Part shown: positions 1-10,226 of the stretch, one piece after another
Numbering within the stretch: the stretch's first letter is position 1
Layout: every line of letters begins with the position of its first letter
Assembly (NCBI GenBank): GCA_036873755.1
Contig: JAVTVY010033641.1
Location: 62,001 to 126,000 of the forward strand
DNA from: Hanleya hanleyi
Lineage: Eukaryota; Mollusca; Polyplacophora; Lepidopleurida; Hanleyidae
Length of the DNA stretch: 64,000 nucleotides
Reading direction: 5' to 3'
Made by a program: the position numbers and the translations under genes
Notes under the pieces: model-generated
What the model was told of the DNA's origin: nothing
Database searches by the model: none
Seen by the model: only the letters and a program-made list of their open reading frames with translations

Positions 1-1340
1 AGAAGTGTCAACATCGATGCCCCTTTCAGGGCAAAGATGACTGCCCCAAAATTGCATGTCACGATGCAAGACACCAATTTCTCTTGCATTTGACACTCAT
101 TGGAGAAGATCACTAGTTTGGATCTCCTCTACAGGTGCAATTATTGTGATTTCAGTTTGCCAGTGCCTTATATCACAACGAAACTTAATCATCTAATGTT
201 TGGAACTGGCGACGACTTCCATGTATAACATGCAGATTTCATTGATCTAAACTTGGATTTTATATGAAGTCAACGCATCCAGTCGGCATTTAAAATACGA
301 AAACGTACATACAAATTGCCTGTATAACTTGAGCAAGTACGTCGACTCCCTAAGTTGTAATCGAGAAAACCACAGGATGGACAAGTACGGTACATTCCGA
401 ACTTGGAATTTAAGATAGAAGGCAATACAATTTATACCCGAAAATGTATGCTTTCACAATCCAAATTAAACATTTTACAAAGGTGAAAATTCAAGATCCA
501 AAATTGTGCCAATATATCGAGATTGGCACGAGGTACGGCAATTTCCGAATTTGCTTCTGCAAGATATGAAAAAAGTGTACCGGTAAATATAAATCACATG
601 TAATTAAATTTTCATCCGACGGCACCGAAATTGAGAGAACACATTCCGTTCTGCACAACATATAAAACAAATAATTAAAATTGCCTGTGGATGCAGTTTT
701 TTACATGCACGGAGAAATTACGATATATAACATTTTCGCCAATACCGGCATATAGAAATATTGAGATTGGCAAGAAATACGGTACAGTATATCCTGAACC
801 TGGTGTTGCAGGATATTAAATAATAATGTAAATTTATACATGTTTTAACAGGTATAATTTGCGAGGACATCCAAAATAAATATGCATTCATCAAAAGATG
901 AAAATACATACCCGTAAATTTAAACCTTCGATATTACTATGGCGTACCACCCAAAGGATGTGATTGGAGCTAGGAACATATGAAAAATATGACCTATGGG
1001 GGAAAAAAATAGATTTTGATACAAATGTATACTCTGAATAATTCCAAGCCAGCGAGTATCGTGATTTTCAGATAAGGCCGTGAATTGGTGTATATACTTT
1101 CGTGCAATTCGAAGACGTTGAACCGAACAGAATGGTCATACCCATGCAGGATTAGTTTTATGCTTTGTCCCAACAGATTGACCAAGTTCCAAGAGATTGT
1201 TCAAGTATGTAGCTGCGGCCCGGGGCAAGTTCTGTTATGTTCGAATGTAACATGAATATATGTACAGAGAGAAATAGACGTCTTCACCTAAAATTATTAT
1301 ACACATATTTTATCTGCCGACCCATCCTAACTATTGTATA
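1..1340. other. AT-rich non-coding stretch, nothing recognised
   Basis: No ORF longer than about 60 codons with a recognisable motif was found on either strand, and no repeat or inverted structure stands out. It may be the decayed 5' part of the LINE that follows, but I cannot show that. Confidence 0.5.
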
Positions 1341-1931
1341 ATGCCTACCTCGAACAGGTCGAGGAAAACAGAATGTTCAACTGTAAAAAACTGGATTTAC
1401 TATATGAGAAATATATTGTCTGAAGTTGGCTGCTATCACCTCTGGGAAAACCAATTCTGCAAATCCCGTAAAGCTACTTTGAAATATGTTAAAAAGAAAC
1501 TCTTTGAAACTTTTTCCAATATCTGGAAAAACAAGATATCAAACTTTAGTAAATTAGAAACATATTGTACCATAAAAACTAAATTTGAAGCTGAAGACAC
1601 CATAATGTCGATTCAGAACAGAAAACACCGAACTGCCCTCTTCCAACTTCGAATAAGCGCCCATAAACTACAGATAGAAAGAGGGCGCTATCATGGAATT
1701 CCCAGAGTTTACCGAGTATGTGAACACTGTAAAATTGTTGATAGTGAAACCGACTTCATGTTGAAATGCTCAAGATTCGCTGAAGAGCGACAGTGTCTTT
1801 TGAACATTATATGCCCTTTTATTAAATTTGATGCTAATAACCTCACGATTCGTGATATACTGTCGTCGACAAACCAATGGGTAATGGAAGCAGTTGCGAA
1901 GTATATATATGATTGTTTTCAATTGCTATAG
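1341..1931 (+). pseudogene. LINE ORF2 C-terminal remnant
   Basis: The 196-residue open stretch matches in style the C-terminal tail downstream of the reverse transcriptase in CR1/Jockey-type LINEs. It has a WIYYMRNIL-type helix, then a KHRTALFQLRISAHKLQIERGRY block (about residues 94-116), then a zinc-knuckle-like CEHC...KC motif (about 128-144). The histidine normally present between the cysteines (HFLLKC type) reads FMLKC here, so the knuckle is probably dead. No endonuclease or RT motif lies upstream, so the copy is 5' truncated. The stop is followed by a 3' UTR that is interrupted by the palindromic element at 2138 and resumes at 13342. The first ATG is only the first in-frame Met, not a proven start. 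Confidence 0.7.
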
Positions 1932-2137
1932 CATTTTATTGCTTAGAGCGCATCAATCTCCTCATTATCTATGTATGTCCGATCTCTCCTGCCACCATGC
2001 AGTCTTATATCTGATAATTACTCGCCTATGGGAGCTTGGTGTTGGTCGGTTGGGTACGACCGTTGGATATGGATGGATGTTCCCCGGATGCAGTATCTAT
2101 AGTGTATCTGGGCAGCATCTGTTTATGCTTAATGGTT
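1932..2137 (+). mobile_element. LINE 3' UTR, first half
   Basis: This is the non-coding continuation of the LINE remnant up to the insertion point of palindrome 1. The last six bases (2132-2137, ATGGTT) are the left target-site duplication. The UTR continues at 13342. Confidence 0.6.
2132..2137. repeat. Left target-site duplication ATGGTT
   Basis: ATGGTT directly abuts the AGTAGTAGTG end of palindrome 1 and is repeated exactly at 13342-13347, after the complementary end CACTACTACT. Six-bp duplications and AG-starting ends are described for Polinton/Maverick elements. Confidence 0.85.
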
Positions 2138-2159
2138 AGTAGTAGTGTCTACGGAAAAA

Positions 2160-2400
2160 TGGTTCCATTGACCTACTTTTTTGTTCCCCCGGGGAGGATT
2201 TGAAGAGGAACTTGGTCACGTGACGATCATGTGATCGTTGGGGAAAAACCACCTCCAACACAGAAGAGTTCCAATCTAGGGGGAGGCAACTTTTGATGTA
2301 CTTTTGTGGTTTTTGGCAAATGTCGGGTTATCTTCCCTGATTCGAACATTTGCATATTAAATCAATACGGGAAAATGCCTGTATGGGGTATGGATGATCC
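2160..2400. repeat. Outer segment of left arm
   Basis: This unique-looking DNA includes a GATCACATGATC-type palindrome (cacgtgacgatcatgtgatcg, about 2217-2237). Its counterpart at about 13100-13320 in the right arm is nearly identical in reverse complement. Confidence 0.7.
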
Positions 2401-3215
2401 GATGGGGTCGTATGAGGTATCAAAGTGAAGCTTATGTGAGGGGGCATATGAGGGGCTGGGTGTGGGGTTGAAATAGCGTCATTCTGCGCATGCGCGGTGG
2501 ACCAAGGGTATGGAAATAGACGTTTTAGGATCTAGGGGAGCCACTAATGGTCCGATAGGGTCGAGTGTGGTATCCATGTGAAGCTTATGTGAGGGGGCAT
2601 CTGATGGGCTGGCTGTGGGGTTGAAATATATCATTCTGCGCATGCGCGGTAGACCAAGGGTATGAAAATAGACGTTTTGGGATCTAGGGGAGCCACTAAT
2701 GGTCCAATGGGGTCATATGAGGTATCAATGTGAAGCATTCGTGAAGGGGCATCTGATGGACTGGGTGTGGGATTGAAATAGCGGCATTCTACGCATGCGC
2801 GGTGGCCAAAGGGTATGAAAATAGACGTTTTGGAGCTAGGGGAGTCCCTAATGGACCAATGGGGTCATATGAGGTATCAAAGTGAAGCATTCGTGAAGGG
2901 GCATCTGATGGGCTGGGTGTGGGATTGAAATATCTGCATTCTGCGCATGCACGGTGGCCAAAGGGTATGAAAATAGACGTTTTGGAGCTAGGGGAGTCCC
3001 TAATGGACCAATGGGGTCATATGAGGTATCAAAGTGAAGCATTCGTGAAGGGGCATCTGATGGGCTGGGTGTGGGGTTGAAATATCTGCATTCTGCGCAT
3101 GCGCGGTGGCCAAAGGGTATGAAAATAGACGTTTTGGGATCCAGGGGAGCCCCTAATGGGCCGATGGAGTTGTATGAGGTATCAATGTGAAGCCTATGTG
3201 AAGGGGCATCCAGTC
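2400..3215. repeat. Tandem array, ~152-bp units (left arm)
   Basis: Five to six units follow one another. Each has GCGCATGCGC (2485, 2636, variants near 2793 and 2942, then 3093), an atagacgttttgg block, a tggtccaatggggtc block and a tatgaggtatcaa(t/a)gtgaagc block. Spacing between successive GCGCATGCGC cores is 149-157 bp. Related arrays fill the outer arms of all three palindromes. Confidence 0.85.
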
Positions 3216-3480
3216 AATGGGGTGGGTGCATGTAAAATTTTTCCTGCAAAAAAAAAAAAACGGAACACGGACTTTATCGAAAAATCCGGGAAAATGCCTA
3301 TATGGGGTATGGGGGGTATATAGGTCCCCGGGCTTAACGGGGTTTGCCTATCAATAGAGTTATCTCCCCTTAGTTCCGGGGTGGGTGTATGTAAAAATTT
3401 TCCTGAAAAAATACGGAACACGGACTTTATCCTAAATTACGGGGAAAATGCCTATACGGGGTATGGGGGGTATAGGACCA
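3215..3480. repeat. Poly-A and gggaaaatgcctat repeat block
   Basis: Two diverged copies of a ~150-bp segment containing tgtaaaa(a)ttttcctg, cggaacacggactttatc and gggaaaatgcctata. The same block occurs at 12300-12570, 46250-46640 and 54400-54790. Confidence 0.7.
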
Positions 3481-4035
3481 TCCTGGGAAACCTACTTCTC
3501 GACATTTGCGGTATAGGTTGTGGGGTCTCGTTTTCTTAGTCTCGTCAAGACAAACATGATAGGAAGTGTCGCGGAGCGAATCGTTGCAATTTTTGGAAAA
3601 GTACCATATAGCCCATATAGTCCCATACTAGGGGTATAGGACCGATGTTTGTCCCACTGGGAAACCTACTTCTATACATTTGCGGTATGGTTGTTTGGAT
3701 TTGTTTTCCTAGTCTCGTCATTTAGAACACGATAGGAAGTCTCCCGGAGCGAAACGGTGAAATTTTTGAAAAAAGTCACCGAGACCCATATAGACCCATA
3801 TAGTCCCATACTGTGGTATAGGACCAATGTTTGTCTCACTGGGAAACCCACTTCTAGACATTTGCGGTATGGTTGTTTGGATTTGTTTTCTTAGTCTCGT
3901 CAAGACAAACATGATAGGAAGTGTCCCGGAGCGAATCGGTGAAATTTTTGGAAAAAGTCATCGAGGCCTGGGTAGGCTCATAGACATCCATATACTGGAG
4001 TATAAGCCCAATGTATGTATAAATCCATACTGGGT
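3480..4035. repeat. Tandem array, ~180-bp units with ccaatgtttgtcccactg
   Basis: Three to four units each hold gtcccactgggaaacc, acatttgcggta, tagtctcgtca and tgataggaagtgtc. The matching array in the right arm is 11747-12310; palindrome 3 has its own at 47600-48000 and 53830-54400. Confidence 0.8.
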
Positions 4036-4850
4036 GGACGTGTTGGGGTCTAGGTGGGCCACTAATGGTCCAATGGTGTCGTATGAGGTCTTATTTTGAA
4101 GCTCTCATGCAGGAGCACTTGACTACACTAATGGTTCGTCCGTGTTCAATAGTCTGCGCATGCGCAGCCTGGCCGTAGTAGAGAAAGCAGGCATTTTTGG
4201 GGTATGTGGGTGTGTGTTTGCGGTAGAGATGGGCTATTCACGGTCCGAATGGGTCGTGGAAGGTGTCAAAGTGAAGCTTGTGTGGGTTAGAGTCAGAATG
4301 GTGTGTGTTTTAAGTGCAAGTCGCGTTAATCTGCGCATGCGCAGTTGGTTGTAGTAAGTAAAGTGGCCATTTTGGGGCAGTACATGAAGGTATTTGGGGT
4401 CGAGATGGGCTATTCACGGTTCGAATGTGTCCTGGAAGGTGTCATCTTGTAGCTCTCGGGGTGTAGACCCCGATTTGGGGGCTGTTCACAGCATCTGTGA
4501 CGTCATTGGTGACGTCATCAGTAGGAGTAGTAAGTAAAGTAAGCATTTTGGGGCAGTGAAGGATGGTATTTGGTGTAGAGATGGACCATCCTTGGTCCAA
4601 ATGCGTCATGGGAGGTGTCATGTTGTAGCTCTCGGGGTGTAGACCCCAATTTGAGGGATATCCAGACCATCTGTGACGTCATTGGTGACGTCATCAGTAC
4701 GAGTAGTAGCGAAAGTGGGCATTGTTTAGCAGTGAAGGATGTTACTTGGTGTAGACATGGACCATCCGCGGTGCGAATGGGTCGTGTGAGGTGTCATCTT
4801 GTAGCAACGCCCACCAGTGCCATTCTTAATGCTTCAACGCCCTGGTGAAA
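4036..4850. repeat. Diverged array with GCGCATGCGC and paired TGACGTCA sites
   Basis: Two units have the GCGCATGCGC core (about 4150 and 4332). Two further units have paired TGACGTCA octamers 12 bp apart start to start (4498 and 4510; 4674 and 4686), next to ctcggggtgtagacccc. The right arm of palindrome 1 has lost the counterpart of this block. The same CRE-pair unit is present in palindrome 2. Confidence 0.75.
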
Positions 4851-5057
4851 TAGCTCAGAAGCTCTGATATTCCATGGAATTGTCATTAATTCTTCGAAAT
4901 GCAGTGACGCCCGTCAACGCCCGTCAACGCCCGTCGTTACACCTTAACACTCTATTATAACGCCATGATATAGACCGGAGAGAGAACAACAACAGCAACA
5001 ACAACAACAAGGATGACACATGAGAGAACAACAACAACAAGAAGTTTTTTCACATAG
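4851..5057 (-). repeat. CGCCCGTCAACG repeats and (CAA)n tract
   Basis: Short direct repeats of cgcccgtcaacgcccgt and a (CAA)n stretch (about 4985-5040) lie downstream of the minus-strand gene. The same pair of modules follows or precedes the genes at 40320, 48910 and 52352. Confidence 0.7.
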
Positions 5058-5063
5058 TTTATT
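5058..5063 (-). terminator. Polyadenylation signal AATAAA (minus strand)
   Basis: TTTATT on the plus strand lies about 255 bp past the stop of the gene at 5319-6305. It sits in a conserved 3' module (5064-5250) with several ccaatcag motifs. The same module and signal occur at 41001, 48718 and 53115 after other genes of the family. Confidence 0.6.
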
Positions 5064-5318
5064 CTCCCCAATGCTACATCATACCCACGCTGGGGGATTC
5101 GCGTTGGGTATATTTACAATTCAAGAAGATTCTTGTCCAATCAGAGGCCACCATTTGCATCTGTCATATTCGTTCCTGTCCGTTAGATGTATTCTCGGCT
5201 ACTCTTGTCCAATCAGAAGTCGCCATTTCAGAAAGTTCCATCTTCGGCCATGTTCGCTCTGAACCGTTTGTTCTAATCGTCATCGGGCAGGCCAGGATAC
5301 CGTTGAGGAAACATATCC

Positions 5319-6305
5319 TCAGATAGTTGTTTGTGCATTCTGAGTATCTATCAGTGCATGGGTGAATACTTTCATCCGATGGGGGTGGTGGGTCAGTTTA
5401 ACCACGAAGAACGTAACATTGGTGACCCTCTCCACTATCCACTTGGTGTTGGGACGCTGTTCATAGGCCCATTCCAAGGGATCCACAGTGTCCAGTTGGG
5501 CCAGCATCGTCTCTAGCGACGCCCGATTGGTGATTGTGAAAGGATGGTCGTACACTGGGTTGATGGCACTGGAATAGAAATAGCACAATTCACGCGTCAT
5601 CTTATGGCATAAGATGTACCCAAATGATACATTTAATGTGAAGGACGTAGGTTGGTCATTGAAGATGGCTTCCACGTAGCTGCGTAGACGGGCGAGGTCG
5701 GTCAGTCGGAAATTGTACAAGTCCAATATAGGGCGATGGCGGTGGAAGCAGTGTCGGATCATGGACCAATATCGTCGATACATCTCACTCACTGGATGAT
5801 CTTCGGGTAAGAGATCGCTGGGAACATCCACAGCATCTTCCAGAAAATGTTCGTTGTTGTCAGGCGTATGACTGGAAACAGTAATGCTAGGGACCGGCTG
5901 GATATCTAGGCTCTTCTGAGCTGTGGGTATAGGCGGGCTCTCCGTGATCGCATCACCATTGGCATTCTCCTCCCCGGGTTCATCTTCAGTGGATCTGTCC
6001 CTCCTGGGTGCCTCTTTAGTGGGAAGTTGTCCCTCATACCGTGGTGACGGACCATGAATCAAACGCTCATGCCGTTTTAACTGACTGGGTCGTTTGAAGA
6101 GTTGACCACATTCTTCGCATGGACGCTTGGGTGGCCCATGAATTGAACGTTCATGGCGCTGTAAATGATCTGAGCGCTGGAACGACAGTGTAGGCCTACA
6201 TATCGTACAGCTATACCGGGCGGTTCCATCGTGCTTGGTAGCCTCATGGCGGCGCAAGTCGTGCCGGCGAGTGAATGATTTCGAGCACGTAGTACAAGTG
6301 AACAT
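5319..6305 (-). CDS. Zinc-finger protein resembling Polinton DNA polymerase B N-terminal module
   Basis: This 328-aa protein has three C2H2 fingers: C4/C7/H20/H25; C33/C36/H51/H56 with an unusual 14-residue gap; C63/C66/H79/H84. An acidic, Ser/Pro/Thr-rich linker follows (about 85-170). The C-terminal part (about 175-305) contains LYNFRL, SFGYIL, then EWAYEQRPNTKWIVE and VTNVTFFV. From memory of the family, such a block lies upstream of the polymerase domain in many mollusc Polinton PolB proteins. No exonuclease or polymerase motif follows, and the protein ends in an unrelated short tail, so it is probably a truncated polymerase gene or a detached N-terminal regulator. The start is supported by a TATA box 46 bp upstream and by the mirror copy at 8727. 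Alternative: a DNA-binding regulator of the element. Confidence 0.65.
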   Translation of the reverse strand: MFTCTTCSKSFTRRHDLRRHEATKHDGTARYSCTICRPTLSFQRSDHLQRHERSIHGPPKRPCEECGQLFKRPSQLKRHERLIHGPSPRYEGQLPTKEAPRRDRSTEDEPGEENANGDAITESPPIPTAQKSLDIQPVPSITVSSHTPDNNEHFLEDAVDVPSDLLPEDHPVSEMYRRYWSMIRHCFHRHRPILDLYNFRLTDLARLRSYVEAIFNDQPTSFTLNVSFGYILCHKMTRELCYFYSSAINPVYDHPFTITNRASLETMLAQLDTVDPLEWAYEQRPNTKWIVERVTNVTFFVVKLTHHPHRMKVFTHALIDTQNAQTTI

Positions 6306-6330
6306 CTTGGTGGTTGACAGAGTGTCTGAT

Positions 6331-6359
6331 GAAACGGCCAGGCCGTTTCCTTTTTATAG
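6331..6359 (-). promoter_or_regulatory. TATA box with adjoining 9+1+9 palindrome
   Basis: CTATAAAAA on the minus strand (6351-6359) is followed immediately by GAAACGGCC-A-GGCCGTTTC (6331-6349), a perfect inverted repeat between the TATA box and the ATG at 6305. It is conserved in the mirror arm (8673-8701), as expected for a core promoter with an operator-like site near the transcription start. Confidence 0.65.
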
Positions 6360-6564
6360 CAAGCTAGCTGCTGATCTATTTTTAGCACAATCAGTTCAAC
6401 TTGGACGTCAGCGACAAGAACCCGGATGTAGACGCGGACGTCAAACAGGTGCACGCTCCTGTGGTGCACCATGTACCCTAGGATGTTCACGAATGTTCCA
6501 CCATCCCGGCCTTCTATCAGGCCCAGGTCAGAAGCTCTCATGGCCTGCATGTGAATGGTCAGTC

Positions 6565-6780
6565 ATATTGTGCGTATGCATGTGTGCGTCAGTGTGTATG
6601 CATCTGTGTGTGCGTGTGTGTGTGTGTGTGTACGTGTGTATGTGTGTATGCGTCTGTGTGTATGTATCTGTGTGTATGTGGGTGTATGTGTCTGTGTGTA
6701 TACGTCTGTGTGCGTGTGTGTGTGTGCTTGCGTGGGTGTACGCGTGTGTGTGGGCTTGCGTGTGTGTGTGTGTATGACTC
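6565..6780. repeat. (TG)n-rich tract
   Basis: A long, impure gtgtgtgt/tgtatg microsatellite. The right arm has only a short remnant (about 8418-8462). Long frames across it are artefacts of the repeat. Confidence 0.85.
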
Positions 6781-7210
6781 ACTCACTCACTCACTCACAC
6801 TGACTCACTCACTCACTCAATCACTCACTTACTCACTCACTCACTTACCGTCGTTAGTGCGTCCATGCGTTAAGACGGGCGTTGGGGACGCCTCACCCAC
6901 TCACTCACCCACTCACTCACTCACTCAATACCCACTCACTCACTCACTCACTCACTCACCTACTCACTCACTCACTCACTCACTCACTCACACTCACTGA
7001 CTCACTCACCCACCACTCACTCACTCACTCACACTCACTCACTCACTCACTCACTCACTCACTCACTCATTCACACTGACTCGCTCACACTGACTCACTC
7101 ACACTGACTCACTCACTCACTGACTCACTCACACTCGCTCACTCACTCACTCACTCACTCACACTCAACTCAACTCACTCACTCACTCACTCACTCACTC
7201 ACTCACTCAC
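6776..7210. repeat. (ACTC)n tract with embedded conserved module
   Basis: Almost pure actcactc repeats, interrupted at about 6848-6896 by a unique block (gtccatgcgttaagacgg core). The same block sits within (GAGT)n in every palindrome arm that kept this region: 8301-8342, 17915-17963, 20130-20179 and 50768-50814. Confidence 0.85.
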
Positions 7211-7215
7211 ACTCA

Positions 7216-7320
7216 TATGTACAGACACCACCACACACCAATAATACCACCACACACACACACCACCAACACCACCACCAACGCCACCAACGCCACCACC
7301 AACGTCACCAACCCCACCAC
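7216..7320. repeat. (CCA/ACC)n-rich tract
   Basis: Cca/acc-rich repeat between the (ACTC)n tract and the GAGCTC block. Its complement is at 7905-8005. Confidence 0.8.
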
Positions 7321-7327
7321 CGGGCGT

Positions 7328-7560
7328 GGTAGCTCCCGTGTGGCAGAGCTCTTGGATCGGAGCTCTCGGAGCTCAAAGCTTGCGGCGCTCGGAAATGACG
7401 TCATCGCAGGCATGTGCTGCACCCTCGGAGATCCGGTGCTCTTGGAGCTCGGAGCTCCGGAGCTCTTCGAACTCGGAGCTCGGAGCTCCGGAGCTCTTGG
7501 AGCACGGTGCTCCGGAGCTCTTGACCCTGCGCTACACGGAAGTAGCGTCATCGTACGCAG
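7328..7560. repeat. GAGCTC-rich block, left of centre
   Basis: A dense cluster of gagctc/ggagctccg palindromes followed by atgacgtcatcgcaggcatg. The mirror block is 7690-7885. Similar blocks lie next to the centre of palindromes 2 and 3 and before the ATPase gene at 38014. Confidence 0.8.
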
Positions 7561-7598
7561 GCACACACACACACTTACCCGGTGCACTCACACCCTAG

Positions 7599-7630
7599 TG
7601 TACCCTATGCCCTACGGGCTATAGGGTACA
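7599..7630. repeat. Central hairpin of palindrome 1
   Basis: TGTACCCTAT, 12 nt, ATAGGGTACA: a perfect 10-bp stem at the symmetry centre of the 11.2-kb palindrome. The reverse complement of this 32-mer matches the centre of palindrome 2 (19043-19074) at 30 of 32 positions. Confidence 0.9.
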
Positions 7631-7689
7631 GGGTGCACCGCGTAAGTGTGTGTGTGTGCCTGCGTACGATGACGCCACTTCCGAGTAGG

Positions 7690-7885
7690 GCAGGGTCAAG
7701 AGCTCCGGATCTCCGTGGTCCAAGAGCTCCGGAGCTCCGAGCTCCGAGTTCCAAGAGCTCCGGAGCTCCGAGCTCCAAGAGCTCCGGATCTCCGAGGGTG
7801 CAGCACAGGTACACGCGCATGCCTGCGATGACGTCATTTCGGAGCGCCGCAAGCTTTGAGCTCCGAGAGCTCCGATCCAAGAGCT
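7690..7885. repeat. GAGCTC-rich block, right of centre
   Basis: Mirror of 7328-7560, with the same atgacgtcat motif at about 7829. Confidence 0.8.
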
Positions 7886-8020
7886 CTGCCACACGGGAGA
7901 TACCACGCCCGGTGGTGGCGCTGGTGGCGCTGGTGGCGTTGGTGGTGGCGTTGGTGGCGTTGGTGGTGGTATTGCTGGTGTGTGTGTGGTGGTATTATTG
8001 GTGTGTGGTGGTGTCTGTAC

Positions 8021-8420
8021 ATATGAGTGAGTGTGAGTGAGTGAGTGAGTGAGTGAGTGAGTGAGTGAGTGAGTGAGTGAGTGGAGTGTGAATGAGTGAG
8101 TGAGTGAGTGAGTGAGCGAGTGTGAGTTAGTCAGTGAGTGAGTGAGTCAGTGTGAGTGAGTGAGTGAGTGAGTGAGTGAGTGAGTGAGTGAGTGAGTGAG
8201 TGTGAGTGAGTGAGTGAGTGAGTGGTGGGTGAATGAGTGAGTGAGTGAGTGAGTGAGTGAGTGTGAGTGAGTGGGTGGGTGAGTGAGTGAGTGAGTGGGT
8301 GAGGCGTCCCCAACGCCCAACGCATGGACGCACTAACGACGGTGAGTGAGTGAATGAGCAAGTGAGTGATTGAGTGAGTGAGTCAGTGAGTCAGTGTGAG
8401 TGAGTGAGTGAGTGAGTCAT
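8021..8420. repeat. (GAGT)n tract, right arm
   Basis: Mirror of the (ACTC)n tract. The embedded module at 8301-8342 has lost six bases (gtctta) relative to the other copies. Confidence 0.85.
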
Positions 8421-8672
8421 ACACACAGATGCATACACACTGACGCACATATGCATACGCACAATATGACTGACCATTCACATGCAGGCCATGAGAGCTT
8501 CTGACCTGGGCCTGATAGAAGGCCGGGATGGTGGAACATTCGTGAACATCCTAGGGTACATGGTGCACCACAGGAGCGTGCACCTGTTTGACGTCCGCGC
8601 CTACATCCGGGATCTTGTCGCTGACGTCCAAGTTGAACTGATTGTGCTAAAAATAGATCAACAGCTAGCTTG

Positions 8673-8701
8673 CTATAAAAAGGAAACGGCCTGGCCGTTT
8701 C
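8673..8701 (+). promoter_or_regulatory. TATA box with palindrome, right arm
   Basis: CTATAAAAA (8673-8681) followed by GAAACGGCC-T-GGCCGTTTC (8683-8701), 45 bp before the ATG at 8727. It is the mirror of 6331-6359. Confidence 0.65.
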
Positions 8702-8726
8702 ATCAGACACTCTGTCAACCACCAAG

Positions 8727-9401
8727 ATGTTCACTTGTACTACGTGCTCGAAATCATTCACTCGCCGGCACGACTTGCGCCGCCATGAGGCTACCAAGCA
8801 CGATGGAACAGCCCGGTATAGTTGTACGATATGTAGGCCTACACTGTCGTTCCAGCGCTCAGATCATTTACAGCGCCATGAACGTTCAATTCATGGGCCA
8901 CCCAAGCGTCCATGCGAAGAATGTGGTCAACTCTTCAAACGACCCAGTCAGTTAAAACGGCATGAGCGTTTGATTCATGGTCCGTCACCACGGTATGAGG
9001 GACAACTTCCCACTAAAGAGGCACCCAGGAGGGACAGATCCACTGAAGATGAACCCGGGGAGGAGAATGCCAGTGGTGATGCGATCACGGAGAGCCCGCC
9101 TATACCCACAGCTCAGAAGAGCCTAGATCTCCAGCCGGTCCCTAGCATTACTGTTTCCAGTCATACGCTTGACAACAACGAACATTTTCTGGAAGATGCT
9201 GTTGATGTTCCCAGCGATCTCTTTCCCGAAGATCATCCAGTGAGTGAGATGTATCGACGCCATTGGTCCATGATCCGACACTGCTTCCACCGCCATCGCC
9301 CTATATTGGACTTGTACAATTTCCGACTGACCGACCTCGCCCGTCTACGCAGCTACGTGGAAGCCATCTTCAATTACAAGCGTCTAGTCCGTCATTCATA
9401 A
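8727..9401 (+). pseudogene. Truncated copy of the zinc-finger/PolB-N protein
   Basis: Mirror-arm copy of 5319-6305. It keeps all three C2H2 fingers and the acidic linker with few changes. Homology stops at 9374, where Penelope sequence is inserted, and the frame runs 9 codons into the insert before a stop (224 codons in all). The lost C-terminal part resumes briefly at 11670-11746. The N-terminal fingers could still be made as a short protein. Confidence 0.8.
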
Positions 9402-10226
9402 TCCAGCCGTCGTCCATTAGAGAATATCCGCGTCCATAATCCAAAGACCTATTCCATTTTCCACATAACAGTATTAGCACCAAATTCAAAAAGACAATCA
9501 TAGTATACATAACCATAGGCTTGTTTCCTGCAAGAGAGAAGCGGTCAACAGTTTTCAATGATGCCGGCAAGACATCATGATGTTCCAAAAATATCAAATC
9601 CGTATCGCTGATCAGTATTCTTAATCCATAATATTCGTTATAGAGTCGTCATCTAAAAAAGATGTATCTCAGTCACGCTTTGATTGTGACTGTTCATATG
9701 AGTACCATGAGGATCTTGAAGTACATGGGTTCATACGGCCCCTAGCCCCGGGTTAAGCGGAATTAGACACAAGTTACGAAACGTAGCGCCATAGATCTTG
9801 CACGCTACGTTCGTATTTTGCTATCAGCATGCGATATGTATCGCCAAATTTGAGAAACTTTGAGTGGAGGCGCTTAGTGGAATAGCCCTGTTTGATAAGT
9901 TTCTGCAACAATGTTTTGTGACGTTGGTTAAAATCATCACATTTAACACAGGATCTAGCAAATGCTACTAAGCGAGATATGTATACGCCATATGCAGCTC
10001 GCACTGGAATATTACTATCCCAAAAGGGATAGTTTACGATGTCGAAATTGTAATCATCTCTTTTGTCATAAAGTCGACGAGAGAGAATGCCCGCTTCATT
10101 TTTATAGAGATAGAGATGTGCCTATAGGGCTATCTGTAGTTTCCTTCAAATCCAGTGAAGGTGGATATATATCCTTCACTGCGTCATTTATATAGCGATT
10201 ATCCACAGCGAGAAGATCGTCTATAT
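9375..10226 (-). pseudogene. Penelope-type reverse transcriptase, C-terminal half
   Basis: This partial copy starts at YIDDLLAVDNRYIND, continues with SLDLKETTDSP, and is broken by an ~11-bp deletion near 10105-10115. The remaining C-terminal frame (10004-9774) ends LWRYVS, and the 3' UTR follows to 9375. It supplies the catalytic segment that its tandem partner lacks. Confidence 0.7.

Noticed and set aside
6560..8400. Long open frames across TG, ACTC and GAGCTC repeats
   Set aside because: They encode only low-complexity repeats, exist on both strands, and change frame with repeat length. They are not genes.
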